Shown piece by piece: positions 44,801 through 56,800 of a stretch of 64,000 bases of DNA. The stretch covers positions 16,086,020 to 16,150,019 of the forward strand of contig NC_051138.1 of the NCBI RefSeq assembly GCF_014839805.1, given 5' to 3'. Under the pieces are notes generated by a model, which had not been told where the DNA came from, did no database searches, and worked only from the letters and a program-made list of their open reading frames with translations. Numbering within the stretch: position 1 is the stretch's first letter; each line of letters begins with the position of its first letter. This DNA is from Manduca sexta (Eukaryota; Arthropoda; Insecta; Lepidoptera; Sphingidae). A program made the position numbers and the translations under genes.

Positions 44801-47800
44801 TTTTTCGACATTAAGTTTCAGCTCTTTTTTATGTGTTTTTAAACTAGTTAATTATTTTTTTTAAAATTTCATTTAACTCAATAAGTCTTTCAACCGTTGA
44901 AATAAAGATACACATCGAATAAGTCCGAAAAAAATTATCCCGGAAAACTCCTTCACGCGCACGAAGCCGCGAGCAAAAGCTAGTCCTACGTACACAAGAA
45001 TTTCTGAGGTACATTAAGTCTGCCACTTGCTAGGCCAGCGTGGTTAACTACGGCCCAGTAATAGAGAAGGTCCGTGTCGACCAGTGGCGCGTATAATACA
45101 GGTGTAAATCTATACTATTATATAAAGCTGAATAGTTTGTTTGTTTGAACGCGCTAATCTCAGGAACTACCGGTTCAAACTGAAAAATTCTTTTTGTGTT
45201 AGATAGCCCTTTGTTCGTGGAGTGCTATAGGCTATACATCATCACGCTATACGCAATAGGAGCGGAGCAGTAATGGCTAATAATTTATATTCCTCACTCT
45301 TTAGGGTCCAGCCCGTCGATCTTGCTGGGGTAGTAGGGGTCGGCGTGCAGGAAGTGCGGCATGGAGACGAAGGCCGGGGCGCCGAACCGGCACACCGACA
45401 CGTTGAGCGCGCCCGGCGGCAGGCAGCTGCTGTCGCGCACCTCGTCGCAGTAACACGCCTGCAATGTCATCATCTCACACTACGGGGACGCTTTCACATT
45501 GCGTTATAAAATGGAACCACATACTCGTCTTCACCTTTGACGACATTGTGCTAAAAATTATCCATTAATAACGAATATTTTCACGAAAAATCCTGGTTTT
45601 AGTTTTGTGTTTTTTTTGACGTTTTACAGTTTAATGCGAATATGGCGTGTGCTTGGGTGTATTTTTGACTGAAAGTATGTTGCTGCTGCAACGAATTCTC
45701 TTAGAGTAGTAGTAGTGGTTAATGCCACTTTGTTATCACAGTAATGCTCTGTCCTTAGATAAATAACGTCTATGGATACGGGGGTAAGGCATTCCCCAAC
45801 ATGGCTGTCTTGCGTCAACCCCAAATTAGCGCGGGATAAATGATAGAATAGTATATATTCCGAATGACTCACCGTATGAGGGTATCGATGTCCGTTGTCG
45901 AACACCGAGTCGTTCGCCGCGTACTGCACGCCGTCAATACCCTCGATGGTGACGTCAGAATCTTTGGCCAGTATCATGTACCTGTAACAAGAATAATTAA
46001 AATCTATACCACTCTACGCTTGACATGTTAACCGGCTAACATGACAGCTACATGACAGTTACATGATATTACGCATGTCACGGGAAAATAACCTTATTAT
46101 GTAATGAACAATAAGGTTATATATTATTCCCGTGATTCGCGTAATGTCATGTAGCTGTCATGTTTGCCGGCAAACATTCCGATGCTTCATGGATTAAGTG
46201 GAGCAGGGTCCGATAGAACGATGGTAGGTCTGTCATATGTGAGAGTCCGCCTGGGTATTCTACCGCCAAGCAGAAGTGTGTAATCACTGTTGTGTTCCGG
46301 TTATAAGGACATTGTAGGCAGTGTAACTACTGGATATAATAAGACTTAAAATCTCATCTTTCAACATGGCGAGCGCAGTGGAATACTAAACAATACTTTG
46401 TAATTCAAGATGCTGGAAGGTGTTTCTACTGTTTATGGGCGGTCGTATCGCTTACCATCAGGCGAACGGCAAGCTCGTCTCGTCATTCAAAGCAATAAAA
46501 AAAAGGATGTCGACTGACGAGAGATTATTACACTTCGACAGTCGACACGATTATGCCGACATATTGAAACCGAATATATACACAGGCTGATTCCGGAACG
46601 CGACACACTTATGTGGGCCACTATGGCGGGTTTTTACTTTATGTACGGTGATCGCTATCCGGGCGGATATAAAATAAAATATCTGACTTCTTGTATGCTA
46701 GGGTGCCTGCATCGATGGGGTTGTGGTTTTGTAGGCACGACTCGGCTTCGAACTCCGGATCGGGAAAAGTAATATTGGATTATTACCCTCAACATAAGCG
46801 CGGAGTCTAAAATGGGGTTCGGTAAACCGGCTCTCCCCCTGTTACATAATTTCTATCATACCGGGCAAAATATGGTTCTGATAACTCCTCTGCCCATTCC
46901 TGAATTAATAAAGCTATGATGATGCTATTTACACTCACGTGCAAATATCCGACGCGAATATGTACACCTCCGGCTGTCCCATCTCTGGGGCCCACAGCTC
47001 CCCGGTCGACCCCTTCACCTCCCCGCACTCGCCCCTAAACGGCGTGCGTGTGGAATACCGCCACTTCTGAATGTTGCCGAGCTGAGAGAAGTCCGCCGCG
47101 CCCGTGCTCATTATGAACGAACCGTCAAACTCTACGGAGCCGTTGCGCTGTGGACAAAAAAAAATAGGTATTTATTAATGAATATTTTGACAAATCACCC
47201 CCTACATAGCTGACTAATGTTATAAATACTAAAGTTTGTGTAGGTACCGCATCTGCTGAATGGATTTGGATGAAATTTGGCACACATATAAACCACATAG
47301 CCTAGTTGGGTGTGGAACGGACTGCCGAGACAAATGTCCGCAGGTTCAAATCCCAAGGGCACACACCTCTGACTTTTCTAAAAAACTCATGTGTGTATTC
47401 TTTGTGAATTTATCGTTCGCTTTAACGGTGAAGGAAAACATCGTGAGGAAACCTGCACATCCGAGAAGTTCTCTATAGGAATTTCGAAGGTGTCTGAAGT
47501 CTACCAACCCGCACTAGGCCAGCGTGGTGGACTAAGGCCTAATCCCTCTCAGTAGTAGAGGAGGCCCGTGCTCAGCAGTGGGCAAGTATATAATACAGGG
47601 CTGATATTATTATTATTATTATTTGTATAAAAACGGTGGAAACATTGGTGGTACAAATGGCGGTTTTATCGCTCGAGGCGATCTCTATCAGAGAGCCATT
47701 GATCATCTTCGTCAGTCGACATTCTGCTGGACTCCACTTCACTCACCATCATGTGCAGTTTGATCACGTTGCTGTTCACGTATAAAAAAAACATCTAATT

Positions 47801-50800
47801 TCTAAATAAGGCTGTATGACCTTCATTAAAATTTACTTTGATTAAATTCCTTGATAAGCCTGCCGCAAAAAACGACTGATAGCCAGGTGCTTATTATTAT
47901 TAATTGTAATAATTTATTTAAATCCGATTACATTTCAGCTTGATTTTCTACATAACACGCTGCCATACAACAGAGAGGTCAACATAAAGTGGTTGTAAAA
48001 ACCCGAAGTGTATCAGCAATAATACTAATAATAATCTCAAACATTACGAGCCTATGTTAATCTCTTTGTTGATTGTATATATCTTATCTCAATGTAGGAA
48101 TTTATGAAGACAATAAACGTATAATTGGACTCTTTAAGGTCCAAAGTGACCGTCAAGGTGTGACACCAAGTTTTACATGAGGTTTTGATAAGACATAATA
48201 TAAATTTTATGAACCGATGCAAACTGTTTATTTCAAAGGCATCGAATACGTGCATTTCAATACATAATTTCTGTCAGATTCAATTAAAACGCGTTTTAGT
48301 CGAATTTTTTTTTTTTTTTTTTTTTTTTATGTACGTGCACAGCATGGTGACCTCACTGTACCTGATGGTAAGTGGAGTGGGGTCCGATAGAAGGTCGAAT
48401 GACCGGAGATGATTACCCCTCGGCAGTCGACACAATTATGCCAGTCTTGGAACCAACTATACACAGGCTGATCCCGGAACGCGACACACCTACGTGGGCT
48501 ACTATGGCGGGTTTTAAGCACTTTGTGTAAGGGGGTGGCTATCCGGGTTGATATAAAATATATCCCACCACCAACATTTGCAGCGTATCGATAACCATTT
48601 AAAAATACGTCTACAAATTTCTTATTTCGTTGAGGTCTTTAATTTTTTGTATCACCATCAATCACTTGAAGTCCATCACTGAACATAGCCTATATACTAA
48701 TTTTCAAAGGGACCTGGCAAAAGCATTCTGCATCCAGAATTGAATCTTGTTACCGCAAAGTAAATGACCCATTATACAAAAACAGCATATCGTACTGAAT
48801 TCTCATTACAGTTAAGCAGTTGTAATAATCGTTATACAATAGAGAAAGTCGCTCAAATGGTGATGAAACGTTACGCGCCGCGTGCAATCAATTGTGCGGC
48901 GCCGGAGCAAGTACCCGCCGAACAATCGAGGATTCATTGCAAAAGACATTCATGGTATCCTGCTAAATCCATAGTCGTATTCTTTAACTCATTAATTGTG
49001 GGTATTTTAGTATAGGGCGAGCTATACAAAGCAGCAAAAAAAGCTGTTTTAACGAAACTGCTTCTTAGGGGGCTGTCCACCATTCCTAAAAATATTAATG
49101 CAAATCGCATTCACAGTTATTTTTCGAATGTACAATCATCACGAAAATTTGATATAATGTAAAAACTATTTTGTGATGCCCACCAATCGATCCTGTTGCT
49201 TAAAAGGATTAGAAAATATGGGACCATTTATATTTGTATGTTTGGGTCCTTAAATATCTGTATAATAATATAATGAATAGAAAAGTTTAACAAGATTTTT
49301 TGATGTTTATTATAAGCAAACTTAGATACCACTGAATGGATATGGATAAAATTTGGTACAGGGTTAATTCAATTCTTGGATAAACACGTAGGCTATTTTT
49401 CATGCAAGAAAAGTATAATGTGGTACTTTTATCCTAGAATAAAAGATGAAGCTACAAGCACGCGACTTACTTGGCTCCTCATTAAAATTTATATTAGCGT
49501 ACAAATCACAAAATATTGTGTATCTTTGATGTAAAGGAAGGCTAGCATTTATTTCTGAATATCACTCAAATGCAAATACTCGTAATTCGCTAATTACAAC
49601 GCTTTGTAGATAACATAATCAAATTTAATGTGTGAAATATAAGGAATGTGATATCAAGCATCGGTCCAGCCACGTTCATTGATAACATATTAATCAAACT
49701 TATTCTTGCGAGATGAATTACAATATAAGAGTCCATGGTCAATGGTCATTTTCATTTATTTTTTTTGCAATGCAGTGACTCCATAATGGAATGAGATTAC
49801 GTAGTCAGCCACAAAAATAACTGAACAAATTTTAAAATAATTATTGTCGGGACAAGTTTCCTATGACAGAAAAAATTAAGAAAATTGCGCAGAAAAATTG
49901 GAAAGATTCAAAAAACTTAACGACTACTAACATTGCGAATTTTTTAATATAAATTTTACAGACAGCTCCTTTTTTTATAAAAATTCCCTGTGTCTATACT
50001 TCACTGAATTCCTCCCAAACCGTTAGATCGATTTTAATGAAATTGTTATGTGTTTTTGATTGGGTCTTTGGATGTATAGATTCATAATTAGATTCGGTAG
50101 GTGGCGCTGTACTTGAGTTCTAGGGTTTTATCACCTTTTTGGGCAAGACAATGTCTGCCAGGGCCGCTAGTAAGCTATAATTAGACATTTAATTACCTAC
50201 TCTTATTCCAGGCGATCGGCGATCAAACAAAACTAATTCTCAATGTTCTGGACATTGACGTATATTCTATAGACACGAACGTCCTTATAAACTATTTGTT
50301 CAAAATCTGAACTAAAATGGCACCCAAAACGTCACTGTTATAACCTATTTATTCCCTTGAACAACAAAAATTTTTACTTATTTGACTTATATTTTTTATT
50401 CAAATCCAGGTTTACACTTAAATTCAAGTTTTTGTATCATGAGCGCCACTCCGTACACAACCACAAGCTGTCAATATTGACCATACTAAAGTCAGTTTGA
50501 ATGGATTGCAGTTCAATTTAGTTGAACACAGTGAATGTTCGGAACGCCAAATCTAATACGTAGTACATATATATCGATGGTTCTGGAACAAAGTTAAAGG
50601 ATATTTATTTATTTTACATCGTACACGACACTGTCCTAAATTCCATTTGACAGTGACACAATTGATTAAACAATAAGGTCACGCGGCTTATTTGACCCTA
50701 AATGATAGGGTTTTTATCATATAAAATTCACTTCTAACATCAGAATTGAATTCAACCTCCCGATTAAAAAGAAAACTAACCAGCATTTATTAATGTTAAG

Positions 50801-53800
50801 GAAGAAATAATAAAATACTGTTGTCTCAAATTATAGCTTGAAAATGGTGTTCTTTTTTATTTTAAATAAAGAGAAGACCAAAACTATGTCGACCGGCATG
50901 AGATACATATCACCGGACAATCTGCATAGTTATACAGGCCTGCATGATTGCGTCTTCACGCTCCACCTGAAGGACCCCAAATTGAAGGAATGAGGCAAAC
51001 TTCCATAGCTTAATGGTGCGGCAGAAATGTGTTACTGAATCTTTTGGTTCGAGCCAGGTTGGAAGAGGCCACGAAATTGTGGTTACGCAAACCCGCATGC
51101 CTATTTTTGTTAAGGAAAAGCGAGGATGGGGAGGAGTATCCAGGGCATAGCCGGGGTCGTATGCCGCTATGCTCTATGAATTTGAATGCATAACTAAGGA
51201 CATTGGTTATGACGTCACCCAAAACTTTACCCGCCTTACTTGTAAACTTGTTTTAGCGTTAAGAGGTGATTAAGAATTGCTTAAATTCAAATTTAAATAG
51301 TTTATTACAAATCAGACTTACATAAGAGCTTAAAATATGCAAAAATAAATAAAATTACAGGAAATTATAAACAACAACGCAAATTACCAGGGGTACCCAA
51401 ACTAGGCAAGGCCTGTATCTTCGGAAAACAATTAATGAAATAAGTTTAAAAAATAGCTGTCAAAAACATCACCGGATTCCTAGTTCAAACTTTATTAAGA
51501 GGCAAGATGGCGGCTTTTGACTTACAGCTGATCGAGTAAATTATATACTATATATAGCATAGCTTTGCCAAATTTTTGTAGTTTTGCATGGCACTCGTTA
51601 TTCCGAAATTGTCGTTAAGACATAATACACAAAATTACAATGAAAATGTCCATTAAATAACAGAAATAGCCTCCTGCCGTGGAGTCTTCCTCCCTATTAC
51701 CAAGGCACAAACTACGGCTCAAGATATACTGGTTAAATAATTTTACCTAACCTACATCACGGCAATCATAAACGCATCAAGTTCACGTAATGCATGCAGC
51801 TAACATTCGGCCTTGGCGATATTCTAGACAATTTTCCTCGTATACAATTTTTAAGGAACATAATGGAATATTGAAAGAAACTGTATTATATACGTATTAA
51901 GGTCTGAACTAGAATATACAGTACACGTATACATTCATCAAACCTTTTCCCCTTTCAGGGGTACGCAGAGGTGTAATACACATTACATTAAGCCAGCTAT
52001 GCTGTCAAGGGCGGATCCAGCTTTGGCGCCAGGGGGGTCACATAGTCGTGGTCAACTCACAAGAAGTTATAATTTAATTTTAACAAAAATAGATAGAAAT
52101 AAAAAGTAGGTATTTTATTCATGAATGTAATAAATGTGTTCATGTCCTAAGTGAATGAACAGCTAGTACATTAATTAACTTCCCAATGTTTTTACCAAAT
52201 ACGATATCAATAAGGACTTATTGATATCGGTATATTTACAACCGAAATCTATAATTTTAATGATTGACGCTAAGATAGCGATGGGAATCGTTTATTGTTC
52301 TCGATAACCCGACAAAATTCATACGTCAAGGTCGTTCTTAGTGCTAAAACACTTTACAGCTTGTCTCTATCATTTGCACTTAACACTACACACACTAATG
52401 CCTTTCATCCCGAGAGGTAGCCAGAGGCGCAACAGGTGCACCTACTTTCCATTGTGTATTCTATCTCACGATGTGATAGAAGCGAACCTTTCGCGATATC
52501 GGGCACAAATTCCAGGCAAAATCCAGGCTGATATTGAGTAGAAAAGCCCAACATCACTTTGCCATACCCGGGGATCGAACCCGAGACCTGAGCACTGCCA
52601 TACCGTAATACAACTTCACCACCGAGGCAATCCACTTAATATTAGTTAAGACAAAGGACAAAATTGGCAAGCCATATTACATACACTGCTGTTTCGAACA
52701 AAATGCCTTAAAAGAAAACAGACAGCTCAACTTACGCTGGTCGAGGTATGGTCCTAGCACCACCGGATTTCAACCACACCTAAATTTCCGTATAATCCAT
52801 TCGAACCGAGCTTATTTTTAATACTTAATTCTTGAAACTTAATAACTTGTCAGTCGTAATCGCTTCGCCGGCATCGATATCCTGTACCGTTTCCTGACCA
52901 TCCTACGCGAAGGGATAGCATCTATTCATACTTTATAAATACATGTCACCGATAAAACACTTTGTTATTGTTTTACATCCGTTATTTTAATGAGTGTATT
53001 TTAAGTTATTTAGAAGCTAGGAGAATGAGAAAGGATGTTTTTATAAGTTAAAGTTACTTATGATCATCGATATAATATATACGTATGTATCACGTACTAG
53101 ATCTGGCGTTTCGTACAATCATTGTCTTTGACTGAACTATACTGCAATCCGTACACCTGACTTAATTATGATTTCAAATTGACAGCGTTTGGTTATGTAC
53201 GGAGTAACGCTCATAAGATAAGAACTTGAGTCAAGTGTAAACCTGGATGTGAATAAAAATATTAGTCAAATAAGTAAAATTATTTGTTGTTCAAGTGAAT
53301 AAATAGGTTATAACAGTGAAGTTTTAGTTGCCATTTTAGTTCAGATTTTGAACAAATCCGTGGTCCGCGCACACCGTTACTCAGAAACTTAGAATTTACG
53401 CACTTGCTCGGAAACACGTTGCGTTTATAAATTTATTTATGCGTTAAAAATAGTTTGCAAAAAGCGTGGGAAGCGAAAATACTTATTAATACTATTGAAT
53501 GCAATGACTTAATGTCAACATAGTTCGATGACATTAGTTTTTCATGATATGCAGATTAGGCTATTGTTACGCTTTAGTTTCTAAAATGTGTCATAAAATG
53601 TTATATTTAATTACGGACTCGAGACCAAAAAATACTTTTAAAAGTATGCTTTCTAAGCTATATGAATTTTAGTACAGGTATCTTTATAAAAGTAACCTAT
53701 TAATTATATAAATGCTAAACCCAGCGACTACACGGATTCAACCCAATCTTTCACATAGAAATTTCTATAACACAGTAAACTGTACTCTCTTTAGAGCTAC

Positions 53801-56800
53801 AAATAAAAGAAATTTCATAACAGACTTACCTTTAGCGTCGATAAAATAGAATAGTCCTTTACGGCATTGATTTTGAAATTGGACCTTCCATTTTTGATAG
53901 CATGTCAAATTATTTTTCATCTAAAATAAAGTCTGTCTGGATGCTATTCCATTCAAATACAAGGATGCTTGTAGTTTATATGGACGTTCGTGTCTATATA
54001 ATATACGTCAATGCTTATGGTAGAATCTGTCTCGAGAAGTAATAAGGTTTGTTTATTACTAATGTTACGTAACGCTAGGCATGCGTTGTTCGGATTTCGG
54101 AATTAAACAAGTGGTGACATATTAGATACCATATCTATATCTATACTATTATTTAATAGAGCTACTTTGAACGCGATAATCTAAGGAACTGCTAGTGCGA
54201 ATTGATTTTTTTCTTATTGTTAATAACTTATTTATCGAAGAAGACTACAGGCTATAGGTACAACATCACGCTATGACCAATAGGAGCGGAGCGTTAATGA
54301 AAAAAAATATGCAAAAACGGGGAACATTACTTCCTTCTGAGAGCTGCCGTTGCGTAAACAGTTAAGCAAAAATTATGTGTGACGGAATTGTGTCTCTTAA
54401 AAAATCTATAAAATATGTTATAAAACAAAGTCTCCCGCCGTATGAGTCTGCCTGTCTGAACGCGATAAACTGAAAAACTACCCAACGGATTGCAATGAGC
54501 TTTGGTATGATGATAGTTTGAGCCCATGGGAAGGACATAAGCTAATTTCATTCTCGCGAAAATTTATAGCGGGAATTTATCGAGTGTGTGAAGTCTACCA
54601 ATCCGCACTAGGCCAGCGTGGTGGACTAAGGTCTGATCCCCCTTAGCAGTAGAGGAGGACCGCGTCCAGCACTGGGACAATATATAATACAGGGTTATTA
54701 TTATTATTAAATTTTATGTGGCGATTAGGTCGCCATCACATCACGGGACATAATACACACGGCGGAAAATGGGTCCACCAGTTTCAGCCCTGTCTACCAC
54801 TTCGGAGATAAAAGGCATGCGCGCTTCCAAAGGTCTTTTAACACAATTCTAGTTCACACATTTTAGAATTTCAAAGAGAATATTTCTAATCATTTTCCCA
54901 CAAGCTTCTCTCAGTATGTCCTATAAGATTCAATTTATATGTTATTAGTGTACGTTTAATGATAATTGCGTGATTACGTGCAATGGATGCCAGTGAAAGT
55001 CAGATGAGATCGCGAATACGCGCGAAAATATGCGCCTTGCGAGTAGCGGACTCTAATTTTACTGATTCTCAATATTTTTATAAGGAATGTTTTATTAGTG
55101 CTCGATGGCCTAATAAGGAATGACACAAACTGCGGAGATCAAGGTCCACAGGTTCAAAGCCCGGGGCACACACATCTAAATTTTCGAAGTTATTTCTTGA
55201 TTACACTTTGTAGGTATATAGGCAGACTTAACGCCAAGGGCATTCTCTTCAAGTTGATAGTGAGAGACGGAAGCAGGTGCATAATAAAAAGATAATAAAG
55301 CTAGTAAACTGTACGACCATAATAAAACTTGCTAAATAAGGTGTATTATTTTTAAATTATCGTTCGGTTTAACGGTCAAGGAAAACACGAGGAAACCTAC
55401 ACACCTAAAAATTCTCTAGTATAATTTCGAAAGTATGTAAATATTACCAACCCGCACTAAACCAGCGCGGAGAGTTATCTATGACCAAAACCTTCGCAGT
55501 AGTAGGCGAGGTCCGCGACCAGCAGTGGACAGTATGCAATACAGGGCTAGTATTATTATTACTGTTGCATTTGGCTGACAGGTCTTGTGTATGCAAGTCT
55601 CTGTAAGTACAACTGGAATATTACAGTATGTAAATTTAATCGAGAGACCTATTAAAATACACAGCAGTCTATGTTTGCATGTAACTAATAAAAATATACG
55701 CAAAATTAATTATAAATGCGTTAATGAACACTTCACATTACATCCAAGTGTGTGGCAACACCTTACTAAAAACTTGGCAACACTTGTGTTTTTTATCGCG
55801 GGCAAAAACGCGCTATCGCTAGCATCATTTGGGGGGCGAGTGGAACGGCTATGTTGGTTTTAGTCTTACGGCACAACGTCGACACTTGGAGTATTTATTT
55901 ATTAATTTATTTGGGAAACAAACAGAGTATATTATCATCATCCGAGGGAGCATTGGACCGAGTCCCTAACCCCTGTATACCCTACACCGGCATACCAACC
56001 AAAACCCGCGGTGGCCTTTTTCGGCGCATACGGGACGGCCCCGGGATATCTTGTTGCAATAAGATAGCTGCTCGGAAGCAGCCCTAGCTCTACGTTACTC
56101 TTGTGTAATATTTATTACATACAGGGTCATTTTGACATCGCGTTACTAAATGAAACCACATACTTATCTACTGAGAAATAACACCTTACAATAAGTTACT
56201 TGAGCCGTAGATGTAAAATAAAAAAGTGTAAGTTTCGAACAAAATAAATAATAATAAAAAGTAATTTTAATTTTACGCGCCCTAAAGCCACTACCTACTA
56301 CTCTCAGAGAATTCGTTGCAGTGGCAACATCATACCTTTAGTCAGAAAAACACCCAAGCACACATCATATTCGCATTAAACTACAAAATGCACAACAAAT
56401 CAGAAAACTAAAACCAGGATTTTTTGGTGAAAATATTAGTTATTAATGGATGGTTTTTGGCACAATGTCAGCAAAGGTGAAGACGAGTATGTGGTTTCAT
56501 ATAGTAACACTATGACAAAATGACCCTGTATATCAAACCGCTACTGTCACCGAAATATTTCTTATGTACATTGTTCCTAGTACGTATGTAATTAAATAAT
56601 AGATAATCATGTCTCATATAATGACTCATTGACCGCTGTGCCGGGCATGACTTAGCTAGGCCAAAGTCCATGTTTGGGTTTACATACAATTAAATCATTA
56701 TTATAAATGTAACATTTGTGAATGTTTGTTTGTTTGATACTTCCTAAAACAATTATAAAAACGTATTTTTTCAGTTTTTTTTCGTATTATTGCATTGTCA

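Larger units (their letters stand above)
44560..45108 (+). mobile_element. SINE family A split by nested elements
   Basis: Head and B box (GGTCCGCATGTTCAAACCCC) at 44590-44610 and the TTTAACGGTGAAGGAAAGCA block at 44722 are followed by foreign DNA. The SINE 3' end resumes at about 45010 with CTAGGCCAGCGTGGTTAAC and CCAGTGGCGCGTATAATACAGG. Confidence 0.7.

Noticed and set aside
45273..45509. Plus-strand open frame with arginine- and valine-rich protein
   Set aside because: Antisense shadow of the exon at 45298-45458, caused by its GC-rich codons.
46807..47028. Minus-strand open frame rich in glycine and arginine
   Set aside because: Wrong frame of the exon at 46939-47147; the correct frame gives RNGSVEFDG and LGNIQKW.
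48764..49015. 83-codon open frame in the large intron
   Set aside because: No recognisable domain; no supporting start context or continuing exon.
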